DNA of 64,000 bases from Ctenosaura bakeri (GCA_948474755.1 CAOLHI010000425.1:1-64000), one strand, 5' to 3'. Counted from the first letter of the stretch, positions 36,145 through 48,924 are shown. The notes: a model not told the origin generated them from the letters alone. Program-made: numbers and translations.

Positions 36145-37080
36145 CATTATTAGTGCTGCACTGAGAACTTTAGTGGATACCAGAGATGGAAAGCTAAAAC
36201 ATGGGTTTCCTGATAGCAATTGATGAAAATACAATTTTCATCTTATATTTGCACATCGTAAAATATTTCAGAAAATTATTCTATGTGGAAAAATATGTTG
36301 ACTCTTTGTACAAAATTTGTAGCCTTTTTTGTGCAAAAATAAAAAAAAATAAAAAATGGGGATTTTATGGGGAAAACATTAGGGGGGTTTTGGTGCAAAG
36401 AATTTTTTTTCCAGAAGATCCTTACTATTTTCACATACTAAATTCTGTATGTTTTGTGCACAGAATAATTTTATGAAACGCTTTGGAATGTGCAAATACC
36501 AGGTGAAAAGTGCATGATACATATTTTTCCCACAATGGGAAAAAACTGTGGAAATTTGTCCTTGCATGCAGGGATGTAATAGTCAAAGGTTTATAGTTGT
36601 GAAAAAATTCTAAATAACAATTCTGTAAGGGCAAGTTTACATATATACATTTTAAGTAAGGACTTGTCTGTGTGATTGGGTCATAACATACCCTACATGT
36701 GTGAGACAAATGGCACATGTGAAAAACAGAAAAATTGGATGAATCAAGCAAACTAATATGTTTTATACAAGCAAGTATGTATGATGTATTTTACTGCTAA
36801 ATAAAGAAAAGTTATGGAACTCCCTAAGTAGTTAAAATATTCAACCACCTCTCATTATTCTTTCACCAATCCTTCCAACGCAGACAGTTTATGGCATCAC
36901 CTTACTAACCTGACAAGAACACTCTTAATAACTCCTTGGAAGCCTTGCCAGCTTACACGTGCCCTAAAAAAAAATTGCTTAAGAAAATGTCACTGCATAT
37001 TTGAATACAGATTGCTTGAGGTAAATCAAGCTCTTTAAAGCTGCTAAGCATCCTGCAGTGTTAATCAGCATGAGAGAGAA
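36145..37080. other. Unassigned AT-rich stretch
   Basis: 36260-36540 is rich in TTTTGTGCA/TGTGCAAA motifs in both orientations, which hints at an old inverted-repeat element. No gene is seen. Confidence 0.4.
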
Positions 37081-37088
37081 AACTCATA

Positions 37089-37491
37089 GGCCCTATTCGC
37101 ACAGCGTTTCTAAAGCGAGAGAGCCCCTTGAGTGTCATGTAAATGGGAGGAGCGGTCTGCACGATACACTCCCATTTACGTGATACTCAAGGGTCTGAAG
37201 CAGACCGCACATGCAGACCGCGCATGCACCTTTTCATTTTCGGTTTAAAGCCAAAAATGGTGCGCAGTTGTGCAATGCTCCCGGGTGGTGCTTCAGGAGC
37301 CGGGCCAGTCGTGCTTCCTGCCTCAGCGCTAGCCTGTAATTCCCAGGTTGCGCTGCAGTAGGAAACGGCACTCGCGCGACCAGGAAGCTGCTGCAGAACT
37401 GAAGCAGCAGGGAAGCGGCAGCGTTCCTGCTGAGGCTTCTTGCGCAAGCGCCTCCCCCCACCTCCATGAAAAGGTAAGGTGTGAAAAGGCA
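37089..37491. mobile_element. Harbinger-like MITE (copy B)
   Basis: Starts GGCCCTATTCGCACAGCG and ends GGTGTGAAAAGGCA, with CATA on both sides (37085-37088, 37492-37495). It shares its interior with copies at 8162, 40798 and 60786: a GGAGCGGTCTGC block, a TTTCATTTTCGGTT..AAGCC block, and a CTTCCTGC...CAGGTTGC region. The left subterminal 100 bp is itself an inverted repeat. Confidence 0.75.
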
Positions 37492-37499
37492 CATAGAAG

Positions 37500-38325
37500 T
37501 AACAACCACCATCCATGATAGTGGAGGAGAACAGTGTTTATGTACAGATCAGAAAGTGGTTCATACATCTGACTTCAATCCATCTGTTTACAAACCATGG
37601 ATTTTAAGAAGTGCTATACAACTGATAGGTATCTCTTGAAACAGGCCAATTCCAAACATTCTCATATTCCAGAAAGACCAAGAAATGAAGCTGGAATAGA
37701 GTTGTGGTGATGAAGTATGAGAAAGTGAGTGTGCCATCCTGCCTTATTTGTGCAGTGTTAAAATGCAATGATTGGAACTTTTTTTTTAAAGTGACATGAC
37801 TGTTTCAAAAGAATTAGAGCTTGCTTTTAGAAGAGCAACAAAGAATTTGTGGTGGATAATGTATCCCTTCCATACCTCACCCTCCTCACCACCCACCTCT
37901 GTCCACCCAAGATGCCTGCTACCCAAAGATGGATTTTCCAAGTTCCCTGCCATGTTCATGTTTAAATGATCATGACAGCAATGCTGGGAGTTGTGTCATC
38001 AGTGGCACTGCCAACATTCCTGGCCCTGCCTCCATTACTGCTGCTTCAATCCCTTGCTAGAACAGCCTATGGTGCTGGAAGCCCTTCCTTTCTTCCTTTC
38101 TTCTCTCCTGCTTCTCTGTCCACAAAAGTTGTACATTCCATGAGAGAGGCAGACACTGATGACCACTATATTCATTGCTGCTCCCTAGGTCAAGAGAAAG
38201 ACAGCATGCTCAAGCACTCTCACTTCTGTCTAGACTGATAAGAGACAAAGTGGGGCATTGTGGCTACATAATATTGCTGCTTCTTTTATATTTATTTAAG
38301 GGAGAAAATGTCCCTTGTGCCCTCT
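37500..38325. other. Unassigned non-coding stretch
   Basis: No gene or firm repeat is seen. Confidence 0.4.
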
Positions 38326-38329
38326 TGTG

Positions 38330-38660
38330 GATGCTGCCTACTTAAATGAAAGACACTGGTCATTGTGATTTTATGATGATGACAGCTGCCTTAAGGAGAG
38401 GGACTGGATATTGTAACTTCCAGGTGATGTTGCCTGTTTGAAGAAGAGAGACTTGCCACTGTGGCCCATGGTGATGATGGCTGCCTGAAAGGGAGAGGCT
38501 ATCATTTGTGACTTTATGCTGCTGCTGCTGCTGTTGTCTGAAGAAGAGAAACCAGCCATTGTTTCTTCACATTAATTCTGCCTACATGGAGAAAACAGAA
38601 GAGCCAGTGTGACCTTCTGTTCATGTTATGTGCAAAAGAGACACTGGCCCTCCCATAACT
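38330..38660 (+). repeat. Degenerate minisatellite, unit about 47-51 bp, six to seven units
   Basis: Each unit holds GATG..G.TGCCT, then GAAGGAGAGA, then CTGGCCATTGTGAC. Unit starts are near 38330, 38378, 38425, 38473, 38526, 38575 and 38625. Divergence between units is high, so the array is old. A (GCT)n run at 38519-38532 lies inside. Confidence 0.75.
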
Positions 38661-38669
38661 ATTGTCCAT

Positions 38670-39890
38670 ATGAAGGCAAGAGGGAGGGAGGGAGGGAGGA
38701 GGAGAGTATTAAGCCCATGTTGCCAATCACTTTTTTTTAAAAAAGATGTCAGACCAAGTCGAGTTTCCTTAATTTTTTCTTTCTCTTATCTTCTCGAAAG
38801 CAGCTTTCTCCTCCCTTTAGTCTGGAAGGCAAGCACCACCATTTAGTAATGCTTTTGGGGACATGTGATGACTGTTTGTCTAAACCTCCTGGCTACCAGT
38901 GTTTCTCTACACTTTTGCTAATGTAGTTTTGCGTTAGCAAAACGGCAATAGTTTTGCTATTGTACGTTGTAGTGCTGCATTGCAGCCCCAGCTCAGTACT
39001 AAGACTTGCATATGCAGTGCTTTCCTCATTGCCAGCTATTCTCAGTTGACACAATCAGAAATGTACAGAAAGCCATAAATAGCGCATATATTCCTGAATA
39101 TTTCCCAACCAATTGCCATGAAGCAGGAAAAATACATTTCATTACTTATATATATGTCTATGCACAGGCGCACCCACATTTCTTCTGGGTTTTGAGATTG
39201 GAGAAATTATGTAAGTATTCCATGATATTAAAAATGAGGAACTTCTTCAGAAACTAATTATGTATTAATATAAGATTTTTTAAAAATTAATGCATATTAT
39301 GGTTGATTTTAAAAATGATAATGACAGTATATGACAGTATTCTGTCATGCATAATTTTAATTGGAACCTGGCTATTTATCACCTCACCCAAAGCTTTTCT
39401 ATGTTCAGGTGTTCAGGGATTTTCAAACTAGAGGTTAAGCTATAAACTCTCTGTATTGCACCAGGCCTGATGTAAGCCCAGTAAAGAAATATCTAGGAGA
39501 AGAACTGGCCCTGGGTTGCAGGTGGTGGTGGTGCTTTTTTTTTTAGTGTGATCTCTCCTCTTTGCCATCATCCCCATACCCTTTCATTTGTCCTCTTCCT
39601 CTGTGTCTCAAGGAGGGAGAACAAAAGAAAAGTGAAGAATGTGGTTCCACCTTCCTGCTGCTCTTATTGCTTGCCTATTCAGCAGTGGTGAATGACTAAG
39701 GCAGGGAGGAGGAGGAACAAGTTCATAGGACTGCACTGTTAATAAGCCTAAACTAGGTATAACACTTGATTAGTTTTGTAATTATTACTCTCTTAAATAA
39801 ACGCAGAATCAAATTAATTTTGATTCACAAGAATCGTATAAATATTCAGATTTTAAATTATGCATTGGAATAGTGATTCGAATTAAAGAA
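38670..39890. other. Unassigned non-coding stretch
   Basis: A (GGGA)n run lies at about 38683-38702. Otherwise no gene or clear element is seen. Confidence 0.4.
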
Positions 39891-39892
39891 AG

Positions 39893-40110
39893 AAAATTCT
39901 GAAAGTACATTAGGAAGAACTTCCTGGTGGTGATAGTTGTTCAGCAGTGGAATAGACTCCAATGGGAGGAGTTGCACTTTATTTTGTTTGAGGTTTATTT
40001 AGATGGTCCCATAAGAGGGATGTTTTAGAACTGGATTTCTCCACAGGCAGGTGGTTCGACTAGATGGTTTTTGGAGTCTCTTCTAACTCTGATTCTATGA
40101 TTGTATATGT
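39893..40110 (+). mobile_element. CR1 LINE 3' end
   Basis: AGGAAGAACTTCCTGGTGGT begins a region that ends CTAGATGGTTTTTGGAGTCT, CTTCTAACTCTGATTCTATG. This is the characteristic CR1 3' end with its ATTCTATGAT tail unit. Internal sequence is partly deleted. Confidence 0.85.
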
Positions 40111-40797
40111 TTATTGTGGAAAACACTGGTATATCTCTGCTGTTGCCTAAAGCATAAAGAAATTGTATTCAAGTTTACTCAGACTTCAGTGCCACTAGGT
40201 TGGTGGAATTTATGCTCAAGTAGTATACATGCAATTTAAGTGCTGCATGGAACATTTAAGAGGTTTTTATAGCACTTGTGTAGAAGAAAGTAAACACAGC
40301 TTGCTAATTTATTTTCTGTTTGACCAGTGGGGCTTGCTTGTTCTTTTTACATTTATTTCTTCTACAATGTAAACAGCATGATAAAACCTGTGGGAAACAT
40401 GCTGTTGAAAAATGCAAAGGTTTCATAGAAACATACATACAACACATTTTTTTCCAATCACTGAATTTATATAGTACAGTGATATATAGAAAATGTACTT
40501 ATTATATTGATATACACAAATATAAATAAAATTCATGCTATGCACAAGAATATCTTTGATCTCTACTCCAAAATGGAAATGCACACCAAACAAAAAATGA
40601 TAAAGAAAACAATGCATTGTTTATTTTTTATTTTTCACCTCTATGTCTATCTTTTTTTCAAAGAACCTGTAGGGTCTCATTAATCTACAATCCCCAGAGT
40701 TCTGTAGGATCCATCCATATCAGTTTGAATGGAATTATGGTGCTATATTTGTGTAGCCTTTACAACAACACTGTGAGATATGTATGGCTGAGACATA

Positions 40798-41217
40798 GGA
40801 CCTTTCCGCACCTTACCTTCTTCCAGCGCTGGGGTGTGGTGATCACGCGAGCAGCCTCTGGTGAGAGGCTCTCGCGTCTGGGGTCCATCGGCTCTGCACG
40901 AGCTCCCTGCTTGCACAAGAGCCCCACCTCTTCCTTCCACAGTGCAGCCTGGGACCTTCCCAGGCTGCAATGGAGCAGGAAGCATGACCGGCGCGGCGCC
41001 AGAGGCTCTGCACACCAGGTAAGTGCATGTGGGGCCTGGGAGCGATGCACGATTGTGCACCATTTTCGGCTTCTAGCCAAAAATGAAAAGCTGCACAATT
41101 TGCACCTGCCGGCTATGGAGCATCGCAGAATTGTGATTGCGTCATGCAGATCACTCCTCACAATCACGCGACGCTCCAGGTGCCCTTTCACATGGAAAAT
41201 GTTGTGCAAAAAGGGCC
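40798..41217. mobile_element. Harbinger-like MITE (copy C) with ATA target duplication
   Basis: Starts GGACCTTTCCGCACCTTACC and ends TTGTGCAAAAAGGGCC, flanked by ATA (40795-40797, 41218-41220). It has the same interior as copies A, B and D. It is rich in CpG relative to flanks. Confidence 0.82.
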
Positions 41218-41224
41218 ATAGTGG

Positions 41225-41505
41225 TAGGGCAGAGGTCACCCATTGAGTTTCATGGATGAATGGAATTTAAATGCATCTTTCCTCAGTTCAAGTTGGGCAC
41301 TCTACCACTATACACAAAAAGGAAGCCTCTTTCTGATGTCAGGCCCTCTTCTCCCTAATTCTCAAACCTTTTCAAGTCTAATGAATATGCTCCCTTTCAG
41401 AATATGCCCTTTCCTGAGTAAAACAATATAAAGTTGTATAGAACTTGAAGTTACATCATGGTTAACCAAGAGTATTATTGATGAATATCATGATACACAG
41501 ACAAA
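41225..41505. other. Unassigned non-coding stretch
   Basis: Nothing recognised. Confidence 0.4.
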
Positions 41506-41510
41506 TTGTC

Positions 41511-41762
41511 TTGGGGTACATACACACTACACAATTACAGCATGTTGATAACACTTTAACTGCCACAGCTCCTTCCCATGGAATCTTAGGATTTATACTG
41601 TAGTGACTTCCCTTCCTCTATATTACGTCACTAGAATTTTCTTGCAGAGAATTTTGAGAACCCTTTACCAATCTACAACTCCTGGGGTTCTACAGGATGG
41701 ACCAATAGAAGTTAAAATGGCATCTAACTGCTGTGATTGTGCAGTGTAGACACACACTTGCA
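41511..41762. mobile_element. Palindromic MITE-like element
   Basis: The left end (TACATACACACTACACAATTACAGC) pairs in reverse with the right end (GCTGTGATTGTGCAGTGTAG and a CACACACTTG tail), with CTCCTTCCCATGGAAT and ACTCCTGGGGTTCTACAGGA as inner arms. It is older than the GGCC-ended palindromes in this window and its target duplication is unclear. Confidence 0.55.
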
Positions 41763-41769
41763 GAAATAT

Positions 41770-44700
41770 TCACATACATACCTCACTTTTTCACATTTTG
41801 TTTTGTTACAACCTGCCACTGAAATTGGTTGAATTCCCATTATCACTATGCGATGTACCCAAAATATTTAATGCTATGATTGATACAAAACATTTGGGTT
41901 TGATAGCTCCTTGATTTTCACGATGCCTTCTAACAAACTGTGGTACCTTCAGTAAATAGGTGTCTTCAATCTGAGATCATTTGTCTGTGGAATTGCACAC
42001 AAGTTGACTCAATTCAACTATTTATATGACTTCTAGGGAAGTGGGTGCACCATAGTTTGTTTATGTGTCACAGCAATGTGTTACAGCAGTTTGTTTTTTG
42101 CTTACTTAGCTTTTATGATTTTATACTTAGCTTTTGTACCTTCAACAGTGTTGAGTATGTTGTGTACATCAAGTAGTAACAATGCCAATTAAATCCACTT
42201 GAATTCCACGTTGCAATGCAACTAACTGTGGAAAAGTCAAGGGGTATGGCACATACTGGCCATGCTGACTTGAGGCAATGGGAATTAAAGTCAAAAACAT
42301 CTTGAGGGAAACAGATGGGAAAGATGGTCCTTACTCTCCATGAACATAAGATCACATGACCCTATGGCAGCTCCTTCCAAAATGTTTTAAAAATTATCTG
42401 CCTCTACAATAAATAGATGTAGGTATACCAGTTTGTATACATCCAGCTTGATTAAAAAAAAAAAAAAACCTTTTCTAAATATTCTTTTGAGTACATCTGA
42501 ATTAGCATACAGGTAGTAACTTTTACTAAGAATTGTTTATCTCTCTCACTTTTCTGGATCCAAATCTACTTAATAATGCTCAACAGGAATCTGAGCCTCA
42601 CAAATGGATCCACCAGTTATAATTGCATTATCTAAATGATATCTCCATGAGAGTATCTTAGTGGGCTCATTTTCTCAAACAGGATTTTGAGTGAAAATGA
42701 TGTTCCATATCTTGGGTCCCAAGCAACTGCAGGATGACAAATATCCAGCCAGCATGGCAAATGTCTGGAATTATGAAAGCTGCAGTTCAAAAACATCTGA
42801 TGACTCAAATATGGAATCTCTGGGATTAGTCTGAAATGACTGAGCCCCCTCCCCCTGAATGTTTTCAGAACATGATTGACCTGATGGTATAACAGAGGAA
42901 AATGTCTGCCAGGAAACATCAAAGCAAAATGAAATTTAAGTTATAGTGTGGAGTTCGAGTAGGGTGGGACTATCCAACTGCAAAGATCAATTGAGTAATA
43001 GTTCAATTTATTCTAGATAAGCTATGTGGGTTATAAAGGGAATGTAGATACCCAACCTGCCAACAGTGGTTTGTAATGTGTACATCTTGCCTTGTGCAAA
43101 GGAACTGGATGATATCTTATCAAATTTAACAAGAAGGGAACCCCTCACAGTTATTTTCTGCTGACATCAGTGGCAGGAACTGTAGTCATAGGGAGTTTCA
43201 ACCATGCTCCAGCATGAAAAGGCAAGCAGCTTGGGGCTTCATCCACAACAGTTAAATATGAGCAAATTTAACTAGATTGTGACATAAGGGGTTGATGTTC
43301 TTTTTAAAGCAAAAATACTTTCCAACAAGTCATTTTTCCATAACTACTAGACAGTAGAGAGTGGAGTGGAGGGGAAAATTGACACATTTATGCAGCCATC
43401 ACATATTTTTGTTTATTTTTAGAACCATTTTGTAAAAATCTTTTTTTTGGCAAAAAGAAGGAATCAAACCTGGAATTTTAAGGAGTCTATTGTATCATCT
43501 TTTAATAGTTAATATGAATCCATGGCATTTAAAGCACCTCCACACTCAGTAACTACACTTGATCCTCCCCATCAGTGTCAAATACCTTCAGTACAAACCT
43601 TTCCAAAATCTTGTGCATAACCTATCAAATGCAGCCTGACATTTAATAAACTACTCAAAACCATACTTATTTTGAGTCTCCAGTCTCATAAAAAAGGGTC
43701 ACATTTAAATTACAAGCTAATCCATTATTTATAGTCTGCAGGATGTAACTTCAAAATTGTAGCTCCAAACCAAAGAGATGTCTAAGCAAGAACTGTGAAA
43801 TTATATTGCAGTTTTCCTAGCTATAAAAGTAGATTATTCTGAGCAATATATATAATAAATAATGATACTATACAAATAAGTTTCCCTGAATGATGGGGCA
43901 TAGGGACAAAATGCTACAAATTTCAGTGAAAAAGCAAGAGTTTGTCATTACAAGATAATGACAGTTCTTACAGACAGAAGAATGCATGGTTCCCAGTCGA
44001 ATGCAAGCTACAATTTAAGTCAGGATGCTCTGCTGATAAAATGGATTACTGAAATTCCAAGTTAAAGAGAAAAAAAATCCATAAATTGTGAAAGAAAAAT
44101 ATGAACTGTTACTAGTTTTGAATTGAAAATCCACAGTACATAGAAAAAGAATTTAATCATGCACGAGGAGTACAAGTGTGCGATGAGCTGGGGGAAGAAT
44201 ACATTACTGGAATGTAAAAAAATGTAATGCTCTTATTTGAAGTTTGGCTTGTATTAAGGATTTGATTCATTCTATTCTTTGCAGCAGTATTTTTTGTGTG
44301 TGTATGTGTGTATGGGTATATATGAGAGCTTACAGTCTGCAGATACACAGGAAGCACTAAACAAAAGCTGAAGTATGAGAAAGAATGGGATGGAGAAGGT
44401 GAAGCTATCATTTTCTTAACAGTGAAATCAGCCAGTATTGTTTGTACTATCTATGAAGGATTTCATCAAGACTTCAGAGCCAGGCATGCTCACAATGGAA
44501 TATGCTCTATTAAAAATACTAAAATGGCTGACAAATATAGAGAATTCAATGTGAATTCAATGATGGGAGTTAGATTTTGAGAGGAATAGCAATACTTAGG
44601 AAATTGCTCCCCTAGGAAGTATTGATTTATTCAGCCCCAGTTCGGTAATATATCTGACAGCTCCATATCACTGACCACTAACAATACTTACCTTTATGCA
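41770..44700. other. Mostly unassigned intronic stretch
   Basis: No coding exon is recognised. At about 42690-42790 the CCAGCCAGCATGGCAAATG and GCAGTTCAAAAACATCTG blocks are typical of a common reptile interspersed repeat. A (TG)n-rich patch lies at about 44296-44320. Confidence 0.4.
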
Positions 44701-44721
44701 CTTTCACATTTTCACAGAGAT

Positions 44722-44801
44722 GCTGCCACATAAGTTACACTTTGACATTGACACAGAATGTTATTTTATGTGTCAATATTGAAGTATCACTTATGTGGCA
44801 G
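44722..44801. repeat. 80-nt hairpin, arms about 33 bp, loop about 13 nt
   Basis: CTGCCACATAAGT...CATTGACACA on the left pairs with TGTGTCAATA...ACTTATGTGGCAG on the right, with a few bulges. Size and loop are like a microRNA precursor or a collapsed MITE. Confidence 0.8.
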
Positions 44802-44849
44802 AATGACTTATGTTAATAGAAATTTAGTAATGAGTAGCCTTCCAGAAGA

Positions 44850-45432
44850 GAACATCAGTGTGTCCCAACTGAAGTGACACACTTCATTGGCTACTGGCTA
44901 CTAGTCCATTTCTCGACACAATTCAAAATGTTTTAAAGCCCTACCTGACTTTGGTCTAGCCTCTCTGAAGGACTGAATCTCTCTCTATGACCAGGACTTT
45001 TCTCAAACCTTTGGGGATAGCCTTTCTCTCCACTGTGCCACCATCATAGATGCATTTTGTGACTATATGGGAGAGAACCTTCTCAGTGGCTGCTCTCCAA
45101 ATTGTGGAATTCCATCCCATAGGAGGTTCAGCTGGCCCCTTCTACACTTTCCTTCCACCAGCAGGCAAAGAGCTCTTTATTTAAGCAAGCCTTTGGCACT
45201 TAACTTACTGTGGCAGAAGAGCCCTTTAAAGGGGTGTGTTATGTTTCTATTTTTTTTTTTACAACGGGTTAATATATTCTAAGACTGTTTTAATTTAGTA
45301 TTTCTAATATAATTGTTTAATTTTTAAGCTATTGTATCAAATAGGTTTTAGCTGTATTTTGTTTAATTTCTTTTAAGCTACCTTTGGATCCTGTACTGGG
45401 AAAATGGCGGGAGCTAAATTAAATAAATCTTC
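44850..45432 (+). mobile_element. L2 (CR1-group) LINE 3' fragment
   Basis: The translation includes LHWLLATSPFLDTIQNVLK and ERTFSVAAPQIVEFHP, decayed forms of the LHWLPVxxRIxFK and ERAFSVAAPRLWNSLP motifs of L2 RT C-termini. It ends with a GGGAGCTAAATTAAATAAAT-type tail. Confidence 0.7.
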
Positions 45433-45439
45433 CAATTTG

Positions 45440-46620
45440 GTTTTCTACTAGCAGAACTCAGACGTCTAAACAGCAGATGACTGTTTAATACTGCCTGTGA
45501 TTTGTAACACCTCAGATTGCAAATATGGAAACACACAATGTACTATTCTATGATAACCAAACTCATCTCTCCACATAAAGGACTGGCATACCAGGTACAA
45601 CAGTTGGCAGGCCAGGGTCTTCTCTCCATTTTTTTCAAGGGCCACCTTTATATTGCAGGAAAAGTAGATAGAGCACCCTCAACACAGTAAGCATCATTGA
45701 AGGGCAAACTGCAATAGGGACACGATGGCCAGTTTTGGCAGGAAATCAACATGGGGCCTCAATCAAGATCAGGAACATAGCTCAACATTGGGAACCTCTG
45801 TTGCTTTTCCTTCAGAATGAATGTGATAGCATTAAGTATGCTTTCAAAAAATTGCTCAGCATACATCATCCTTTGCTTGCATGGGTATATCTAAATCTGC
45901 CTACATCTGTTTCTACATCTATACCTGTACCTACATCTAAACCGAAGAGACAGTGCCTATCTGCATTCTGAAGTGGTACAAATGAGAAAAAAGTTTGTTT
46001 CTTTTTCTGGTGCATATAAACAGTAGGCATGTGAGCTTGAGACATGTACAAAGCTGAACAAATGAATTGATCAGTTTTTGAATTCAGGTAAAATTATGTG
46101 TGATTAAACAGGAAAAGATATGTCGATGAACAATGAAGCCAGTCTGTCTGTGCTTTATTCTGTGCTTACCTAACCATTTATAGTGCATGTGCTATTCACA
46201 ACTGATCCCTCTTCTGATTATTTTGTCAAATAAATATAAATATTTCTGAACCTGAGATCAAAAAGTGAATTAGAAAACTGTTATTATTTGATACTTTCTC
46301 TTGGGTTAGCATAACATTCTTGTGCTAATTGTGTGTTTCAGAGGATTTTTAGTATTAGAAAGTACTGATATACTTCAGTTAATTAGTGCTCTGCTAGCAA
46401 AACTCCTTCTTATGAAGATTTTAGGTATACATGGGTAGAAAGTGGGCTTCTTCCCACTCAGTGGTAGAGAAAAACCTCTCAGTGGTGCCAAATGAAGAGA
46501 TCTTATTCACCAGGCTTAAAGACGTAGCAATGACTCATCTCCCCATGCACAGTGACAAATCTGACAGGACTCTAAGTCTTTCAGTTGCTGAGAAAGGATT
46601 ACCACAGTGCAAACATATTT
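45440..46620. other. Unassigned non-coding stretch
   Basis: No gene or firm repeat is seen. Confidence 0.4.
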
Positions 46621-46639
46621 ACAGTGCAGATTGTTGTAG

Positions 46640-47160
46640 TTGTAGTTGTTGTCCTGCTTCCCCCCCATTTTGGGACTGAAGGTGGCTTATAACTGATTAA
46701 AAATAGTTAAAAATTCACAAAATACAAAAATGAAAAAGTGACTAAATTATCATAAATAAATAAATGCAGTTTAAAATATGAATAATAAAAAACGGAACAG
46801 CAGAAATAGAATATCCCTCATATTATACAAAGCCAATCCCACCTAAACAATCAGTCCTCAAAACCCTGTTGAAACAGAAAGATCTTCAACTGTTTGGGGA
46901 AAGAGAGTAACATAGGTGGCAGTCTAAATTCTCTGGGAAAGGAGTTCCAGAGCTTTGGGGCAGTCACTAAGAAGGCCTTCTCCTATGTGAGGGTGGTGTG
47001 GGGCAGAGAGAAGGGCCTCCCGCAATAGATCTCAAAATGCAGGCACATTGGTAAGAGAGAATACAGTCCTTCAAATAGCCTGGACACAAGCCATTTAGAA
47101 CTTTATAGGTTAAAAGCAGTACTTTGAATTATGCCAACCAGAGACCACCAAAGAAACTCT
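46640..47160 (-). mobile_element. L2 LINE 3' fragment, antisense
   Basis: On the plus strand the series AGATCTTCAACTGTTTGGGG, GGAGTTCCAGAGCTTTGGGG, AAGAAGGCCTTCTCC, ATAGCCTGGACACAAGCCAT and AGCAGTACTTTGAATTATGC is the antisense of a squamate L2 3' end. The polyadenylation-side AATAAATAAATG lies at about 46756. Confidence 0.75.
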
Positions 47161-47440
47161 ACCCATGGAGAAAGAGACATGAAGTGGGTGCAGAGGACTC
47201 CACGAGCCCTTTCCCACCTTAGTAATGTATATGCTAACCCTGGAAATAGCTACCTTTGCATGCATGCACTCACTGGAAGTTAGATTGCTTGCCACTGTAA
47301 AGGAGTTTAGGCATAACTTGTATATGGTAACTTTCTGTTTGTTTGTGGGTCTGTCCACACCCATTCTCTTCCTGCATCACATAGCTTTCATTTGTTCTTT
47401 GGAGTCTCAGCTGCCCTCACCTCTCTCTCTCTCTCTCTCT

Positions 47441-48021
47441 GGCCCTTTCCGCACGAGGCTGGTGAATTGGTTTGTGCCATTTCTTACCGGATTTTCTGGG
47501 CTCAAAACAAGGTAGACTTTTCCCCATTTCCTTCTGCACAGCTACTGCATAGGTTTCATTCTGATTCAGAGGAGTGCAAGTTCATGAATCCACACTGCCT
47601 CTGCTGTGGCCACTCCCGCTACTCCCCTCTCCCTGCCCCATCGACTGTGATTGGCCTTTTTCTTTTCTTTTTTTTTGCATGGTTTAGTACATCATTGTGT
47701 ACGTGTGTATATGTGTACATGCGTAAGTCCATACTACCCCCTGCCCCTCCCCTGAGCCCTCTCCTGACCACCAATTCACATTGGTGCGAATGTACATGTC
47801 TGCACCACTGTGAATGTATGAATTGGATCGATCTGGAAAATTGGAAAATTGATTTCTTCCGGTTTTCAAATAGTGTGCTTTATCACCACATGGGGGTGCA
47901 TTTAGTTGGAATTACATGCAGAATGAAGGTAAATAAACCGAACCTAGTCCGCTCCAAGATGCAGAAGATCTCTGTGGCAAGATGCATTGGCCCGCCTTAA
48001 TAATCACGTGCGGAAAGGGTC
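47441..48021. mobile_element. Harbinger-type deletion derivative inserted in a (CT)n run
   Basis: It starts GGCCCTTTCCGCACGAGG and ends ACGTGCGGAAAGGGTC, with CT microsatellite on both sides (47421-47440, 48022-48038), so it split one simple repeat. The interior differs from MITE copies A-D. A CTGTGATTGGCCTTTTTC stretch recalls TTTGATTGGCGGTGCCC of the 22487 element, so it may derive from a related autonomous element. No complete gene. Confidence 0.72.
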
Positions 48022-48346
48022 TCTCTCTCTCTCTCTCTGCCTGTCCAAGTTTTATTTATTTCTAGACCTTGTGAGTGGGCTGCAATGGGCTGGTGAATTC
48101 TTCAACTTCCATCTAGTGCATCAGTCAGTATGCCTGAGAGATCTTTTGCAATCTCTCACATTTTCAATAGAGTATTCAGGATTTCAGTGACTGACAGCCT
48201 GAAGCTACCAGAAGAAATCTTGGAAGAAGTCTCATCTTTTGAAACAAATTAGATTGCTCATCTTTTTTTTCTTTCTTTTTTTGGTGCTGTAAGCTAACCC
48301 TGACTGCCAGTATGGTGTAGCAGTTTGACACAGTAGGGTTTGAATC

Positions 48347-48802
48347 ATAGAATCATAGAAATCTAGAGTTGGAAGAGACCACACAGGCCATCCAGTCCAA
48401 CCCCCTGCCATGCAGGAACACCCTCAAAGCAATCCCGACAGATGGCCATCAAGCCTCTGCTTAAAAACCTCCAAGGAAGGAGACTCCACTACACTCCGAG
48501 GCAGCAGATTCCACTGCCGGACAGCCCTGACTGTCAGGAAGTTCTTCCTGAGGTTCAGGTGGAATCTTCTTTCCTGCACCTTGAATCCATTGCTCCTTGT
48601 CCTGGTCTCTGGAGCAGCAGAAAACAAGCCCTCTCTTTCCTCTACGTGGCATCCCTTCAAATATTTAAACATGGCTATCATGTTCCCTCTTAACCTTCTC
48701 TTCTGCAGACTAAACATACCCAGCTCTCTAAGTCTATCCTCATAGGGCATGTCTTCCAGGCCTCTCACCATTTTGGTCGCCCTCCTCTGGACTTGCTCCA
48801 GC
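48347..48802 (-). mobile_element. CR1 LINE 3' end inside the SINE, target duplication TTGAATC
   Basis: It starts with the ATAGAATCATAGAA tail (antisense) and runs through GTTGGAAGAGACCACACAGG. On the minus strand it codes for the CR1 RT C-terminus: LRRLGMFSLQKRRLRG-like, then FHLNLRKNFLTVRAVRQWN and LEVFKQRLDGHLSG, over 115 codons (48771 to 48424). TTGAATC flanks it (48340-48346, 48803-48809). It is 5' truncated as usual for CR1. Confidence 0.9.
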
Positions 48803-48924
48803 TTGAATCCCCACTTAGCTATGGAAACTCACTTGGTGACCTTAAGCAAGTCTCAGTCTGAGATGAAGGCAATGACAAATTTCCTGTGGATAATATTGCC
48901 AAGAAAACACTATGATAGGGTCAC

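Noticed and set aside
47392..48000. Plus-strand open frame of 202 codons
   Set aside because: It starts outside and runs into a non-coding Harbinger derivative and a CT repeat; no domain seen.
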